Assembly (NCBI GenBank): GCA_011799875.1
Contig: CM022303.1
Location: 277,150,904 to 277,214,903, forward strand
Direction of reading: 5' to 3'
Source of the DNA: Thinopyrum elongatum
Taxonomy: Eukaryota > Streptophyta > Magnoliopsida > Poales > Poaceae
Length of the DNA stretch: 64,000 nucleotides
The notes beneath the pieces are model-generated. The model had not been told where the DNA came from, did no database searches, and worked only from the letters and a program-made list of their open reading frames with translations. Each line of letters starts with the position of its first letter. Positions within the stretch are counted from its first letter, which is position 1. Position numbers and translations under genes: made by a program. Shown one piece after another: positions 39,066 to 49,191 of this stretch.

Positions 39066-40960
39066 TGCCTAGAAAATGCACATAATCCCCTAAATATGGT
39101 AAATGAGCCCGGAAAATGCCAAATTTGAACACGGTGATTTGCAGGGTGTATGTTCGTCGTAGAAAAAAACTCCAGGGCAAAGAACGAAGAAAATTTGTAT
39201 TCCCCTTCAATCTTGGTGATTTCCCTCTCGAAAGCATGGAACTTCCTCGGTGATGGTTCGATTTATGATGGGCGTGCATGACGACATAAGCCAAACCTTC
39301 TCAAATTTTTACCAGGGTATGGTGAGGCCATACCATGGCAGCATGCCAGGCGTCATGTTTTTCAAGCATTTATTTCATTTTTCCTATAGTTGAAAACCCA
39401 ATAAACAAACGTTTGTTGTTGACTATTGCCACACATTTCATCGAAATATCTGCCCATTCCTTGTAAAAGGCATGAGAATTTACTAAATGGCACGAGCATG
39501 GTTTTCCAGGCCGTTCTTGTGCACCCTTTCATGCACTGATTGTTTGAACTTGAATTATGCGCATTAATAATTAGAAAATGCACATAATCCCCTAAATATG
39601 GTAAATGAACCCAGAAAAGTGCCAAATTTGAACACGGTGATTTGCAGGGTGTATGTTCATCATAGAAAAAAAACTCATGGACAAAGGACAAAGGAAATTT
39701 GGATCCCCCTTCAATCTTGGTGATTTCCCCCTCGAAACCATGAAACTTCCTCGGTGGTGGTTCGATTTATGAAAGGCGTGCATGACGACATAAGGCAAAC
39801 ATTCTCAAATTTTTACCAGGGCACGGTGAGGCCATACCATGGCACCACGCCAGGCGTTATGTTTTCCAAGCATGTATTACATTTTTGTATAGTTGTTAAC
39901 CCAGTAAACAACACGTTTATGGTTGACTATTGCCACACATTTCCTTGAAATATCTGCCCATTCCTTGTAAAAGGCATGAGAATGTACTAAATAGCATGGG
40001 CATGGTTTTCCAGACCGTTCTTGTGCACCTTTTCATGCACCGATTGTTCGAATTTGAATTATGTGCATTAATGCCTAGAAAATGCACATAATCCCCTAAA
40101 TATGGTAAATGGGCCCGGAAAAATGTCAAATTTGAACATGTTGCATTTGAGGCGGTATGTTGATCGTTGGAAAAAAACTGAATGACAAACTAGGACGGAA
40201 ATTTGGATTCCCCTTCAATCTTGGTGATTTCCCTCTCGAAAGCATGGAACTTCCTCGGTGATGGTTCGATTTATGAAGGGCGTGCATGATGACATAAATC
40301 AAACCTTCTTAGCTTTTTACCAGGGCACGGTGAGGCCATACCATGGCACCATGCCAGGTGTCATGTTTTTCAAGCACGTATTTCATTTTTCTATATGATA
40401 ACCCAGTAAATGACGCGTTTGTGGTTGACTATTGCCACACATTCCCTTGAAATCTCTGCCCATTCCTTGTAAAAGGCTTGAGAATTTACTAAATACCACG
40501 AGTATGGTTTTTCCATACCATTCTTGTGCACCTTTTCATGCACTGATTGTTTGAATTTGAATTATGTGGATTAATGCCTAGAAAATGCACATAATCCCCT
40601 AATATGGTAAATGAGCCCGGAAAAATGCCAAATTTGAACACGTTGCATTCGAGGGCGTATGTTGATTGTAGAAACAACTGAATGACAAGCTAGGAAGGAA
40701 ATTTGGATTCCCGGCCCCTTCAATCTTGCTGATTTCCCCATCGAAACCATGAAATTTCCTCGGTGATGGTTCGATTTATGAATGGCATAAGGCAAACATT
40801 CTTAATTTTTTACCAGGGCATGGTGAGGCCATACCATGGCACCACGCCAGGCGTCATATTTTCCAAGCATGTATTTTATTTTTGTATAGTTGTTAACCCA
40901 GTAAACGACGCATTTATGGTTGACTATTGCGACACATTTCCTTGAAATACCTAGATGTCG
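39066..40960. repeat. Tandem array, about 3.8 copies of a 505-bp unit
   Basis: Units begin with CCTAGAAAATGCACATAATCCCC at about 39067, 39571 (as TTAGAAAATGC), 40073 and 40576. Each contains GAACACGGTGATTTGCAGGG or a variant, CTTCCTCGGTGATGGTTCGA, GTGAGGCCATACCATGGCA and TGACTATTGCCACACATTTC in the same order. The array ends at about 40950, directly before the four-exon gene. Short ORFs inside each unit are repeated with the unit and are not thought coding. Confidence 0.88.
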
Positions 40961-42183
40961 AAGCCGATCCCCCCCTATATTGGGCAAATATATGATGTAT
41001 TGTTCATTCAGTTACTCTCATATTTGCATCAAATCTTTGTTACATTATCTATTTTTAATTATATATTTTTGTACTTTGCTTTCATCTATATATTGATCTG
41101 TTCTATTAGTTACTCCCATATTTGCATCTTGCTCTGTTATTTCAATGTATCTAATTTACGATCTTAATTTTCATTTCAAGCAGTACATCCCTTGCTTTGC
41201 AAGAACTGGAGTAGAAGGAAATCTTGGGCTTTACTTTGTTGATGACTCCATGGATGTCATATTGACAACGCAGCATGGATTTACAATGACGGTTAGCGTA
41301 AAACTTGATAAAGATGGTCACTCCTATTTTGATGCGGACCTTTGGAGAAAAATGTCTAAGTGTTATTAACTGAAAGCTGGCAATAAAATTCTAGTGCGTG
41401 CACCACAGCCTGGTCTAATTAACATGGATGTTTACTTCCCCAACATCATCAGCCGATCAAAGTCTGATCGAGGTTAGTTCCTTTCAACTTTCTCCATGCT
41501 GGCATATTACTTAGCCAAAATCGGGGTATTTGTTCTGACTAATTGATCACTATTTAAGCAACCAATTATGATTTCATTTTCTGACTCCGTTCCTAGGCAG
41601 TAACAAATTCTATTTACCAATTTATGCGCACTATATATTCTTCTGCCATGTTCTGAATAAATAATACCTTTCCACCTTTTAAGCAGGATATGTTGGATGC
41701 ATAGTGAACAATCTGTATGTTACTAAGCGTACCAAATTTCACTGGAAGGACTTGAAGCATGTCATAAACTTTGTTGATAACCTGACAGAGATAGCACAGC
41801 GTATGAACGCTGGATTTTGGATGGGATTAATTATACCTATGGTGCACACATTGAGCAAGACCAATTGTGTGCACAAAACGCTGGTAAAAAGTCTTATTTT
41901 AATGTTGATGCTCATAAACTATATATATCTTCAATGATATGTTACAATTGGTTTTTATTCTACATTTCAACAGAAATTGCCCGCTATAGCAGTTCCTGGA
42001 TTGATTTCCCGACGTGGTCGAATTACACTTGTGCCTGCTAATAATGCCAAAGTGATTGCAAGGTACTGCATTTCCCGCAGAAATGGAACCATTCAAATTA
42101 ACAAGTTCTTGCTTGTCGTGGCAATGCATCCATATTGGAAAATTGGAGACAGTGTTCTACTCATGCTCTGCCAAGGCACATGA
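40955..42183 (+). pseudogene. Four-exon cargo gene, possible B3-like DNA-binding protein, one internal stop
   Basis: Exons 40955-40996, 41184-41472, 41687-41883 and 41974-42183 are joined by GT-AG introns (acceptors TTTCAAGCAG, TTTTAAGCAG, TTTCAACAG). The reading frame stays in phase across all three junctions, giving about 245 codons from ATG 40955 (MSKPIPPYIGQIYD). One TAA at 41367-41369 interrupts exon 2. Exon 2 has GFTMTVSVKLDKDGHSYFDADL, then a LKAGNKILVRAPQPG block. Exon 4 has RGRITLVPANNAKVIARYCI and WKIGDSVLLML. Both are reminiscent of the strand plus L-K-GD ending of B3 domains. That assignment is by pattern only. After TGA 42181-42183 the frame stays open to 42246. It may be a captured host gene fragment. 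Confidence 0.5.
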
Positions 42184-42239
42184 GGGCTCTTCCTTTTCAT
42201 TGACGAGATGCTGAGTCGCCGTGATGAAGCTACTTCTAG

Positions 42240-42405
42240 TGGATAGTTGTGGTTGTTGGCCCTCAGCCTCTTAAAATGTGCTAACTGCTACTATGTTAAG
42301 TATGTAGATATGAACCATATGGTTGTTGGCCCACAGCCTCTTAGAATGTGATAGTTGTTACTATGTTAAGTATGTAGACATGGACCATATGGTTGTGAAA
42401 ACTGT
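42240..42405. repeat. Two-copy 77-bp repeat
   Basis: GGTTGTTGGCCC(T/A)CAGCCTCTTA...CTATGTTAAGTATGTAGA occurs twice in a row just after the cargo gene. Confidence 0.7.
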
Positions 42406-42639
42406 GTTACGAAGATCCTCCTTTTGTCGAATAGTGTAACCACTATATATATGTTACTGAAATGTTGTTAGCCAAGTTCTTAAATTTTCATGGAAAGTAT
42501 TAGTATTGTACACAGTTCATTGAGTTTAAGCGTGTGCCCGGTGTCCAGAAGGCATTTGCATATTAACTGTCCATATTGCAAATTCACACACGTGTTAACA
42601 TAAGGAAACATATGTGTAACTTACTAATCATCGCACACG

Positions 42640-43260
42640 AGTACTCGCAGACGCATCGTGTGCGATACTCCTAGCCGCCGCAAGCAACTAGTTTGCATTT
42701 TTCAAAGTTTTTTGTACACACAGAATTGCACACGAACTAACTTTAGTAACCGTCTGTGTTGTAATTTCTCATCGCAAATAGTTCATCCGAGTCGGCTGTT
42801 TGCCGCGTATCACACACATCTTGTTTACATGACTCATTTGTGTTCTTTTGGCTCATCGCAAACAGTTCATCTAAGTAAACTGTATGCCGCGTATAACACA
42901 CATCTTGTTAAGTTGAACCGTTTCTGTTTTGTTCCCTAATCAAAAATAGTTTGTCCGAGTGAACCGTATGCCGTATATCACACACACCTTGATCTGGCTA
43001 ACCGTTTCTGTTGCACTCCCTAATAGCAAACAGTTAATCGAAGCGAACTGTTTGCCGTATATCGCACACACATTGATATGGCTGCCCATTTCTGTTGTTC
43101 CGCCTCATCGCAAACTGTTCGGATGGATCAACCGTGTGCCCTGCATCGCACATGCAACTAAAATCAGAACCGTGTTTGATGGCTCCGCCATCGCAAACAT
43201 TTTGCATCTTTTTTGACATTTTTTTTACATCACCGTTTGCGATTAATGCATCGCATATAG
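42640..43260. repeat. Subterminal repeats of internal CACTA element
   Basis: A unit of about 65-75 bp with CATCGCAAACAGTT, CCGCGTATCACACACATCTTG and CCGTTTCTGTT recurs about six to seven times between 42640 and 43215, with decreasing similarity. The layout matches the subterminal repeats next to a CACTA terminus. Confidence 0.65.
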
Positions 43261-43288
43261 TTTCGTCAAAGGGTCTCTGGTCGTAGTG

Positions 43289-43315
43289 TCGCGTTAGCAG
43301 CATCCTGCAGTAGTG
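43289..43315 (-). repeat. CACTA terminus (double TAGTG)
   Basis: TAGTG occurs at 43284-43288 and again at 43311-43315, with 22 bases between them. The outer one borders the resumed LTR sequence and is taken as the true end. Confidence 0.5.
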
Positions 43316-43363
43316 AGTAGTTCACCCTCGGGGCTGAGGGTATGTACCAGTAGCTATGTGTTT

Positions 43364-43398
<35 letters not shown>

Positions 43399-44181
43399 TT
43401 CTTGATTTGGCACGATCTTGATGTACCGTGAGCTTTGTTATTATAGTTGGATCATATGGTGTTTCTTCCCTCTCTATCTTTTGTTGTGATGAATTGAGTC
43501 TTGCTCTTTGAGGTTTCGTTATGTTGGATTGAATATTGGATTTGAGAACAATTGATGTATGTCTTGCGATGGGATATCTGTGGTGACAATGGGATGTTCT
43601 ATTGATTCACTTGATGTATGTTTTGGCACTCAACTTGTGGATTCCCGAGGTGACATTGGGGGTAATCTATGCATAGGGGTTGATGCATGTTTTCGTCCTA
43701 CGTTCTCCGATAGAAACTTTGGAGTGACTCTTTGTTGCACGTTGAGGGATTGTTATCTGATCCAAATATGTTATCATTGTTGAGAGAATTTGCACTAGTG
43801 AAAGTATGAACCCTAGGCCTTGTTTCCAAGCATTGCAATACTGTTTTTGCTCACTTTTGTTACTTGCTACCTTGCTGTTTTTATATTTTCAGATTACAAA
43901 AACCTATATCTACCATCCATATTACACTTGTATCACCATCTCTTTGCCGAACTAGTGCACCTATACAATTTACCATTGTATTGGGTGTGTTGGGGACACA
44001 AGAGACTCTTTGTTATTTGGTTGCAGGGTTGTTTGAGAGAGACCATCTTCACCCTATGCCTCCCATGGATTGATAAACCTTAGGTCATCCACTTGAGGGA
44101 AATTTGCTACTGTCCTACAAAACTCTGCGCTTGGAGGCCCAACACGAGTCTACAAGAGGAAAGGTTGCGTAGTAGACATCA
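43316..44181 (+). repeat. 3' LTR of TGATACGTC element, right portion
   Basis: Resumes AGTAGTTCACCCTCGGGGC and runs to GTAGTAGACATCA. It contains a (CT)15 microsatellite at 43366-43395. TCACT follows. Confidence 0.8.
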
Positions 44182-44186
44182 TCACT

Positions 44187-45171
44187 CTAGCAATCCATCA
44201 TCTACTTATTACTTCCCAATGCCTTCCCCTAGGCCCAAATCATGGTGAAGTGTCATGTAGTCGACGTTCACATAACACCACTAGAGGAAAGACAACATAC
44301 ATCTCATTAAAATATCGAACGAATACCAAATTCACATGATTACTTATAACAAGACTTCTCCCATGTCTTCAGGAACAAACGTAACCTCTCACAAACATAT
44401 TCATGTTCAAGATCAGAGGGGTATGTAATATCATTAAGGATCTGAACATATGATCTTCCACCAAATAAACCAACTAGCATCAACTACAAGGAGTAATCAA
44501 CAACTACTAGCAACCCACAGGTACCAATCTGAGGTTTTGGGACAAAGATTGAATACAAGAGATGAACTAGGGTTTGTGAGGAGATGGTGTTGGTGAAGAT
44601 GTTGATGGAGATTGACCCCCTCTCGATGAGAGGATCGTTGTTGATGATGATGGCTTCGATTTCCCCCTCCCGGAGGGAAGTTTCCTCACCAGAATAGCTC
44701 CGCCGGAGCCCAAGATTGCTTCTGCCCAGGTTCCGCCTCGAGATGGCGGCGCTTTGTCCCGAAAGCTTCCTCCTGATTGTTTCCAGGTAAAAACCCTTCA
44801 TATAGCAGAAGATGGACATCGGAGACCTGCCAGGGGACCCACAAGACCTAGGGGCACGCCCAGGGGGTAGGGCGCGCCCCCCAGGCTTGTGGCCACCTGG
44901 CGGGTCCCCTCTAGTATTTTCATCGCCCAATAATTCTTATATATTCCAAAATAATTCTCCGTAAATTTTCTGGACTTTTGAAGTTGTGCAGAATAGGTCT
45001 CTCAGATTTGCTCCTTTCTGGTCCAGAATTCCAGCTGCCGGCATTCTCCCTCCTCGTGTAAACCTTGTAAAATAAGAGAGAAAAGGCATAAGTATTGTAT
45101 CATAATGTGTAATAACATCCCATAATGCAATAAATATCAACATAAAAGCATGATGCAAAATGGACGTATCA
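44187..45171 (-). repeat. 3' LTR of Athila-like element, right portion
   Basis: CTAGCAATCCATCATC to TGGACGTATCA, matching 54577-55561. On the minus strand it starts TGATACGTCCATTTTGC. Confidence 0.88.
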
Positions 45172-45186
45172 ACTCCCCCAAGCTTA
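45172..45186 (-). other. Polypurine tract of Athila-like element
   Basis: The minus strand reads TAAGCTTGGGGGAGT immediately before the LTR start at 45171. Related copies AAGCTTGGGGGAGG occur at 48303-48313 and at about 53487. Confidence 0.7.
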
Positions 45187-45353
45187 GACCTCGCTTGTCC
45201 TCAAGCGCATGCCAAAATCTATAATCATGTCCACATGTTTAGAGATAGAGGTGTCGATAAAATAAAATACGGAGATGAGGGCATCATGATCAAATTTAGA
45301 ACAACAACATAGATTGTCATATAATTTCTTATGCTAAAGTAACAATTCGTTCA

Positions 45354-46963
45354 TGATGTCGCTTGAACTATGTCGGTATTTCCCCAAAGAGGAAGGGATG
45401 ATACAGCACATCTACGGTAGGTATTTCCCTCAGTTATGAAACCAAGGTATCAATCCAGTAGGAGAACCAAGCAACACTATGTAAACAGTACCTGCACACA
45501 AAGAACAAATACTTGCAACCGGACGCTTATGAGGGGTTGTCAATCCCTCTTCGGGTAACGGCGCCAGAAATTGTCAAGTTGGCGGGATAAAATTTGTGTA
45601 GATTGGATAAATAGATCTCAATAAAACACAAAATAAAATAAATAACAAAAAAGTGCAGCAAGGTATTTTTGGGTTTTTGGAATAATAGATCTGAAAATAA
45701 AAGCGAATAAAAATAGATCTCAAAGCAAATATGATAAAGAATAGACCCAAGGGCCGTAGATTTCACTAGTGGCTTCTCTCAAGAAAATAGCACACGGTGG
45801 GTAAACAAAATACTGTTGGGCTATTGATAGAAGGTCGAATAATTATGACGATATCCAAGGCAATGATCAATATATAGGCATCACGTCCAAGATTAGTAGA
45901 CCGACTCCTGCCTGCATCTACTACTAATACTCAACACATCGACCACTATCTAGCATGCATCTAGTGTATTAAGTTCATGAAGAAACAGAGTAATGCAATA
46001 AGAACGATGACATGATGTAGACGAGATCTATTCATGTAGGAATAGCCCCATCTTGTTATCCTTCATAGCAACGATACATGTGTGTCTTGCTGCCCCTTCT
46101 ATCACTGGGAAAGAACACCGCAAGATCGAACCCATCACAAAGCACCTCTTCCCATGGCAAGAAAAATTGATCTAGTTGGCCTAACTAAACCAAAGATTCG
46201 AAGAAGAAATATGAGGCTATAAATAATCATGCATATAAGAGATCAAAAGAAGACTCAAATAATATTCATGGATATAGATCTGATCATAAACTCAAAGTTC
46301 ATCAGATCCCAACAAACACACCGCAAAAAAGAGTTACATCAAATAGATCTCCAAGAGACCATTGTATTGAGAATCAAAAGAGAGAGAGGAAGCCATCTAG
46401 CTACTGCCTACGGACCCGTAGGTCTATGATGAACTACTCATGCATCATTGCAGAGGCACCAATGAGGTTGATGAACCCCTCCATGGTTCTGGAACTCTAG
46501 ATTGGATCCCGTGGTTCTGGAACTCGCGGCAGCTGGAATTGTGTTTCGTCGACTCCCCTAGGGTTTATGGAATATTTGGGAATTTATAGGGCGAAGAGGC
46601 GGTGCGGGGGGGGGGGGGGTCACCGAGGGGGCAAAACCCCCTGGGCGCGCTTGGGCCTCCTGGCACGACCTGGTGGGTTGTGCCCACCTCGGGCCTCCCC
46701 TTTGGTACTTCTTTGGCCCACTGGGTGTCTTCTGGTCCAGAAAAAATCTCCAAAAAGTTTCACTACATTTGGACTCCGTTTGGTACTGATATTCTGCGAA
46801 GTAAAAAAACAAGCAAAAAACAGCAACTGACACTGGGCACTATGTCAATAGGTTAGTCCCAAAAAATGATATAAAGTTTCTATAAAATGATGTAAAACAT
46901 CCAAGAATGATAATATAACAGCATGGAACAAGCAAAAATTATAGATACATTGGAGACGTATCA
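45354..46963 (-). mobile_element. Solo LTR (TGATACGTCTCCAATG family) in Athila-like element
   Basis: Plus strand TGATGTCGCTTGAACTATG to GGAGACGTATCA, flanked by the perfect duplication GTTCA (45349-45353 and 46964-46968). No internal domain is present, so it is a recombined solo LTR. The same family appears at 59367-59767 (minus) and 59768-61318 (plus). It contains a G-run at about 46605-46618. Confidence 0.88.
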
Positions 46964-46968
46964 GTTCA

Positions 46969-48318
46969 CAAGGAAAAGTATGAATCAAAAACTTTATTGA
47001 AAACCAACAAACTATGATCTTGGTCATTGAAACAATTGCAATTTATCATAACATCGGAAAGAGTTAATGTAAGAGCTTTTGTTTAGCAAGTTCACATACT
47101 CAACCATCATATAATCTATCACAATTGCTAACATTCACGTGATACCTATGAGATCAAAGCCTCAATCGGACACAGAGAAAGACAAGGGCTTATAACTTCG
47201 CCTCCCAACCTTTTACCTCAAGGGTAACATCAACAATAATAGCTTATGAATATATACATCCGAGTGGATATATATATCTGGATCTTCCCCAACATATAGT
47301 GCTTGCCAAAAAGAAAAACTATAAAAAGGAGAGTCGATGATCACCATGACTCTTGTATAAAGGTAGAAGGTAAAAGTAAAAGATAGGCCCTTTGCAGAGG
47401 GAAGCAGAGGTTATCATGCGCTTTTATGGTTGGATGCACAAAATATTAATGCAAAAGAACATCACTTTATATTGCCGCTTGTGATAAAGAACTTTATTAT
47501 GCAGTCAGTCGCTTTTGTTTCTTCCATATCACAAGTTTGTATAAAGCTTATTTTCCTCACACTAAAAGATCATACATATTTAGAGAGCAATTTTTACTGC
47601 TTGCACCGATGACAACTTACTTGAAGGATCTTACTCAATCCATAGGTAGGTATGGTGGACTCCCATGGCAAAACTGGGTTAAGGGATTTTTGATGCACAA
47701 GTAGTATCTCTACTTGGTGCATAAAATTTGTCTAACATAGGATGAGAAGCAAGATCAACATGTTGAAGGATCCATGACAATATAACTTCTATTCGGATAT
47801 AAATAAACATAACCTATTATGTTGTATTCCTTGTCCAACATCAACCTTTTAGCATACAATATTTTAATGAGTGCTCACAATCACAAAGGATGTCCAAGAT
47901 AGTGTATCTATATGTGAGACCTCTCTTTCTTTATTACTTCCTATCAATTGCATCAATGACCAAAACTATGTTTGTCAACTCCCAACAAATTTTATACGAC
48001 ATACTTCTTATATGTGAAGTCTTCAGATCCCATAAGATTATTATATAATCTTTTTATTTCTTTCATCTCTATTTTTTTCTTTTTCTCAAGATCATAGCAA
48101 GAAAGCAAAGCCCTCAACTCAAAGCTACTCTTTATTATATAACTCCCGGGCTCGATTACATAGAGGGAAAACAAAGCAAAACTCAATACTAGATCATACT
48201 AAAGAAAAACTTTATTCTACTAAACCAAGATATAGCCAAAAGGATCGGACTAAGAAAAATGATAAATATAAAGATGTGATGGTGATACGATACCGGGGCA
48301 CCTCCCCCAAGCTTGGCA
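46969..48318. other. 3' internal non-coding region of Athila-like element
   Basis: AT-rich, with no supported ORF. It is continuous with 45172-45348 once the solo LTR is removed. CCTCCCCCAAGCTTGGC at 48301 is a polypurine-like copy. Confidence 0.5.
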
Positions 48319-48870
48319 CTAGCCAAGGGGAGTGCCCTTACCCATATACTCAAGTCTCTTTCTTCGGAGGTGGTGATGATGGAGTTGTCGATGTTGTGGG
48401 CTTGTCCTCCATCTTCTAGGGATAGGTTCACCGTCATAGAAAGATGAACGAGACTCCGGAATCCTCAAATCTGCAGCCAAACTCATCCTCTTAAATCTAT
48501 ATTCATACTCACAGTTCTGGTTTTGCAGGTCATAGATCTGGGCTTGGAGATGCTCGATTTTCTCATGAAGCTTGAAGATGGCCTTCCCAATCTCACTAGC
48601 ATCCAGCTTGTGGTCACGGGTAAAATTCATGATCATGGAGTGATTGGCGTTGAGTCCGCGCTCCACCATCCCTTTGCACTTGAACACCTCTTGCTCCACC
48701 GCTTTCAGCCTGGACTCCACGCTTCCGGTCCTCCTTGGCCCTTGAACATCACGGATGTGAAGCACCCCCTCGTGCTTCTCGATGGTTTGAGGGTGTTGCA
48801 GCACCTCCGCAAGGTACATGTTGATGACCTTCTCGAAGAACTTGTCCTTGGGGGTGCTTGGAGACGTCAT
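48319..48870 (-). CDS. Post-pol accessory ORF of Athila-like element, 183 aa
   Basis: ATG at 48870 (MTSPSTPKDKFFEKVINMYL). It lies downstream of integrase on the same strand, the place where Athila elements carry an env-like or accessory ORF. There is no signal peptide or membrane segment, so an envelope role is not supported here. Residues about 55-130 look helical with heptads (SRLKAVEQEVFKCKGMVERG, KLHEKIEHLQAQIYDLQNQN), a coiled coil. The C-terminus is Arg/His-rich. The frame is intact. Function unknown. Confidence 0.55.
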   Translation of the reverse strand: MTSPSTPKDKFFEKVINMYLAEVLQHPQTIEKHEGVLHIRDVQGPRRTGSVESRLKAVEQEVFKCKGMVERGLNANHSMIMNFTRDHKLDASEIGKAIFKLHEKIEHLQAQIYDLQNQNCEYEYRFKRMSLAADLRIPESRSSFYDGEPIPRRWRTSPQHRQLHHHHLRRKRLEYMGKGTPLG

Positions 48871-49191
48871 GGCAATCTAAATCTGTTAGAAAAAATAGCT
48901 CGAAACAAGAACAGAGGATATTGCCGTGGTACTGTTGTCAAAACCTTCGGGAGATTATATAATTAATTTTTACCGACCAAAAGAAGTATACTACAAGAAA
49001 ACGGAGTCTGGGAGGCAAACAAGGTGGCCACAAGCCTGGGAGGTGCGCCCAGGGGGGTAGGGCGCGCCCCCAAGGCTTGTCGCCTCCTCGTGCGCTTTTC
49101 AGACTACTATTAATTTTCCTAATTTTTTAAATATTCCGAAACGGAGTAAAATTGCCTTTGGAAAAGTTTTGGAGTCGGTTTACTTACCGTA
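48871..49191. other. Spacer between pol and post-pol ORF
   Basis: Contains a GC-rich stretch with GGTAGGGCGCGCCCCC at 49057-49072, similar to a segment of the element's own LTR (about 55255-55275). No gene. Confidence 0.5.

Larger units (their letters stand above)
36565..43315. mobile_element. CACTA remnant carrying cargo genes and tandem arrays
   Basis: The right end has TAGTG at 43311-43315 (minus strand CACTACTGCAGGATGCTGC) plus a second TAGTG at 43288, preceded by about 700 bp of subterminal repeats. After 43315 the interrupted LTR resumes. The left terminus is missing, replaced by the chromovirus junction. Inside are a triplicated exon-like cassette, a 130-aa ORF, a 505-bp tandem array and a four-exon gene. 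No transposase is visible, so it is non-autonomous or truncated. Assignment to CACTA rests on the terminus and repeat architecture. Confidence 0.6.
26973..44181 (+). mobile_element. TGATACGTC-type Gypsy element nested in Athila LTR, internally deleted
   Basis: Starts TGATACGTCTCCAACG at 26973, ends GTAGTAGACATCA at 44181, and is flanked by TCACT (26968-26972 and 44182-44186). Only the first 226 bp of the 5' LTR remain. The 5' internal region and all of gag-pol are gone. The 3' internal region (28254-31100) with its polypurine tract and a 3' LTR (31101-31585 plus 43316-44181) survive. Orientation is plus. The 5' LTR is broken by CACTA DNA at 27199 and the 3' LTR by a chromovirus/CACTA block at about 31586-43315. 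Confidence 0.82.

Noticed and set aside
39066..40945. Repeated 60-110-codon ORFs in the 505-bp array
   Set aside because: They repeat with the array and differ by frameshifts, so they follow the DNA repeat and not protein selection.
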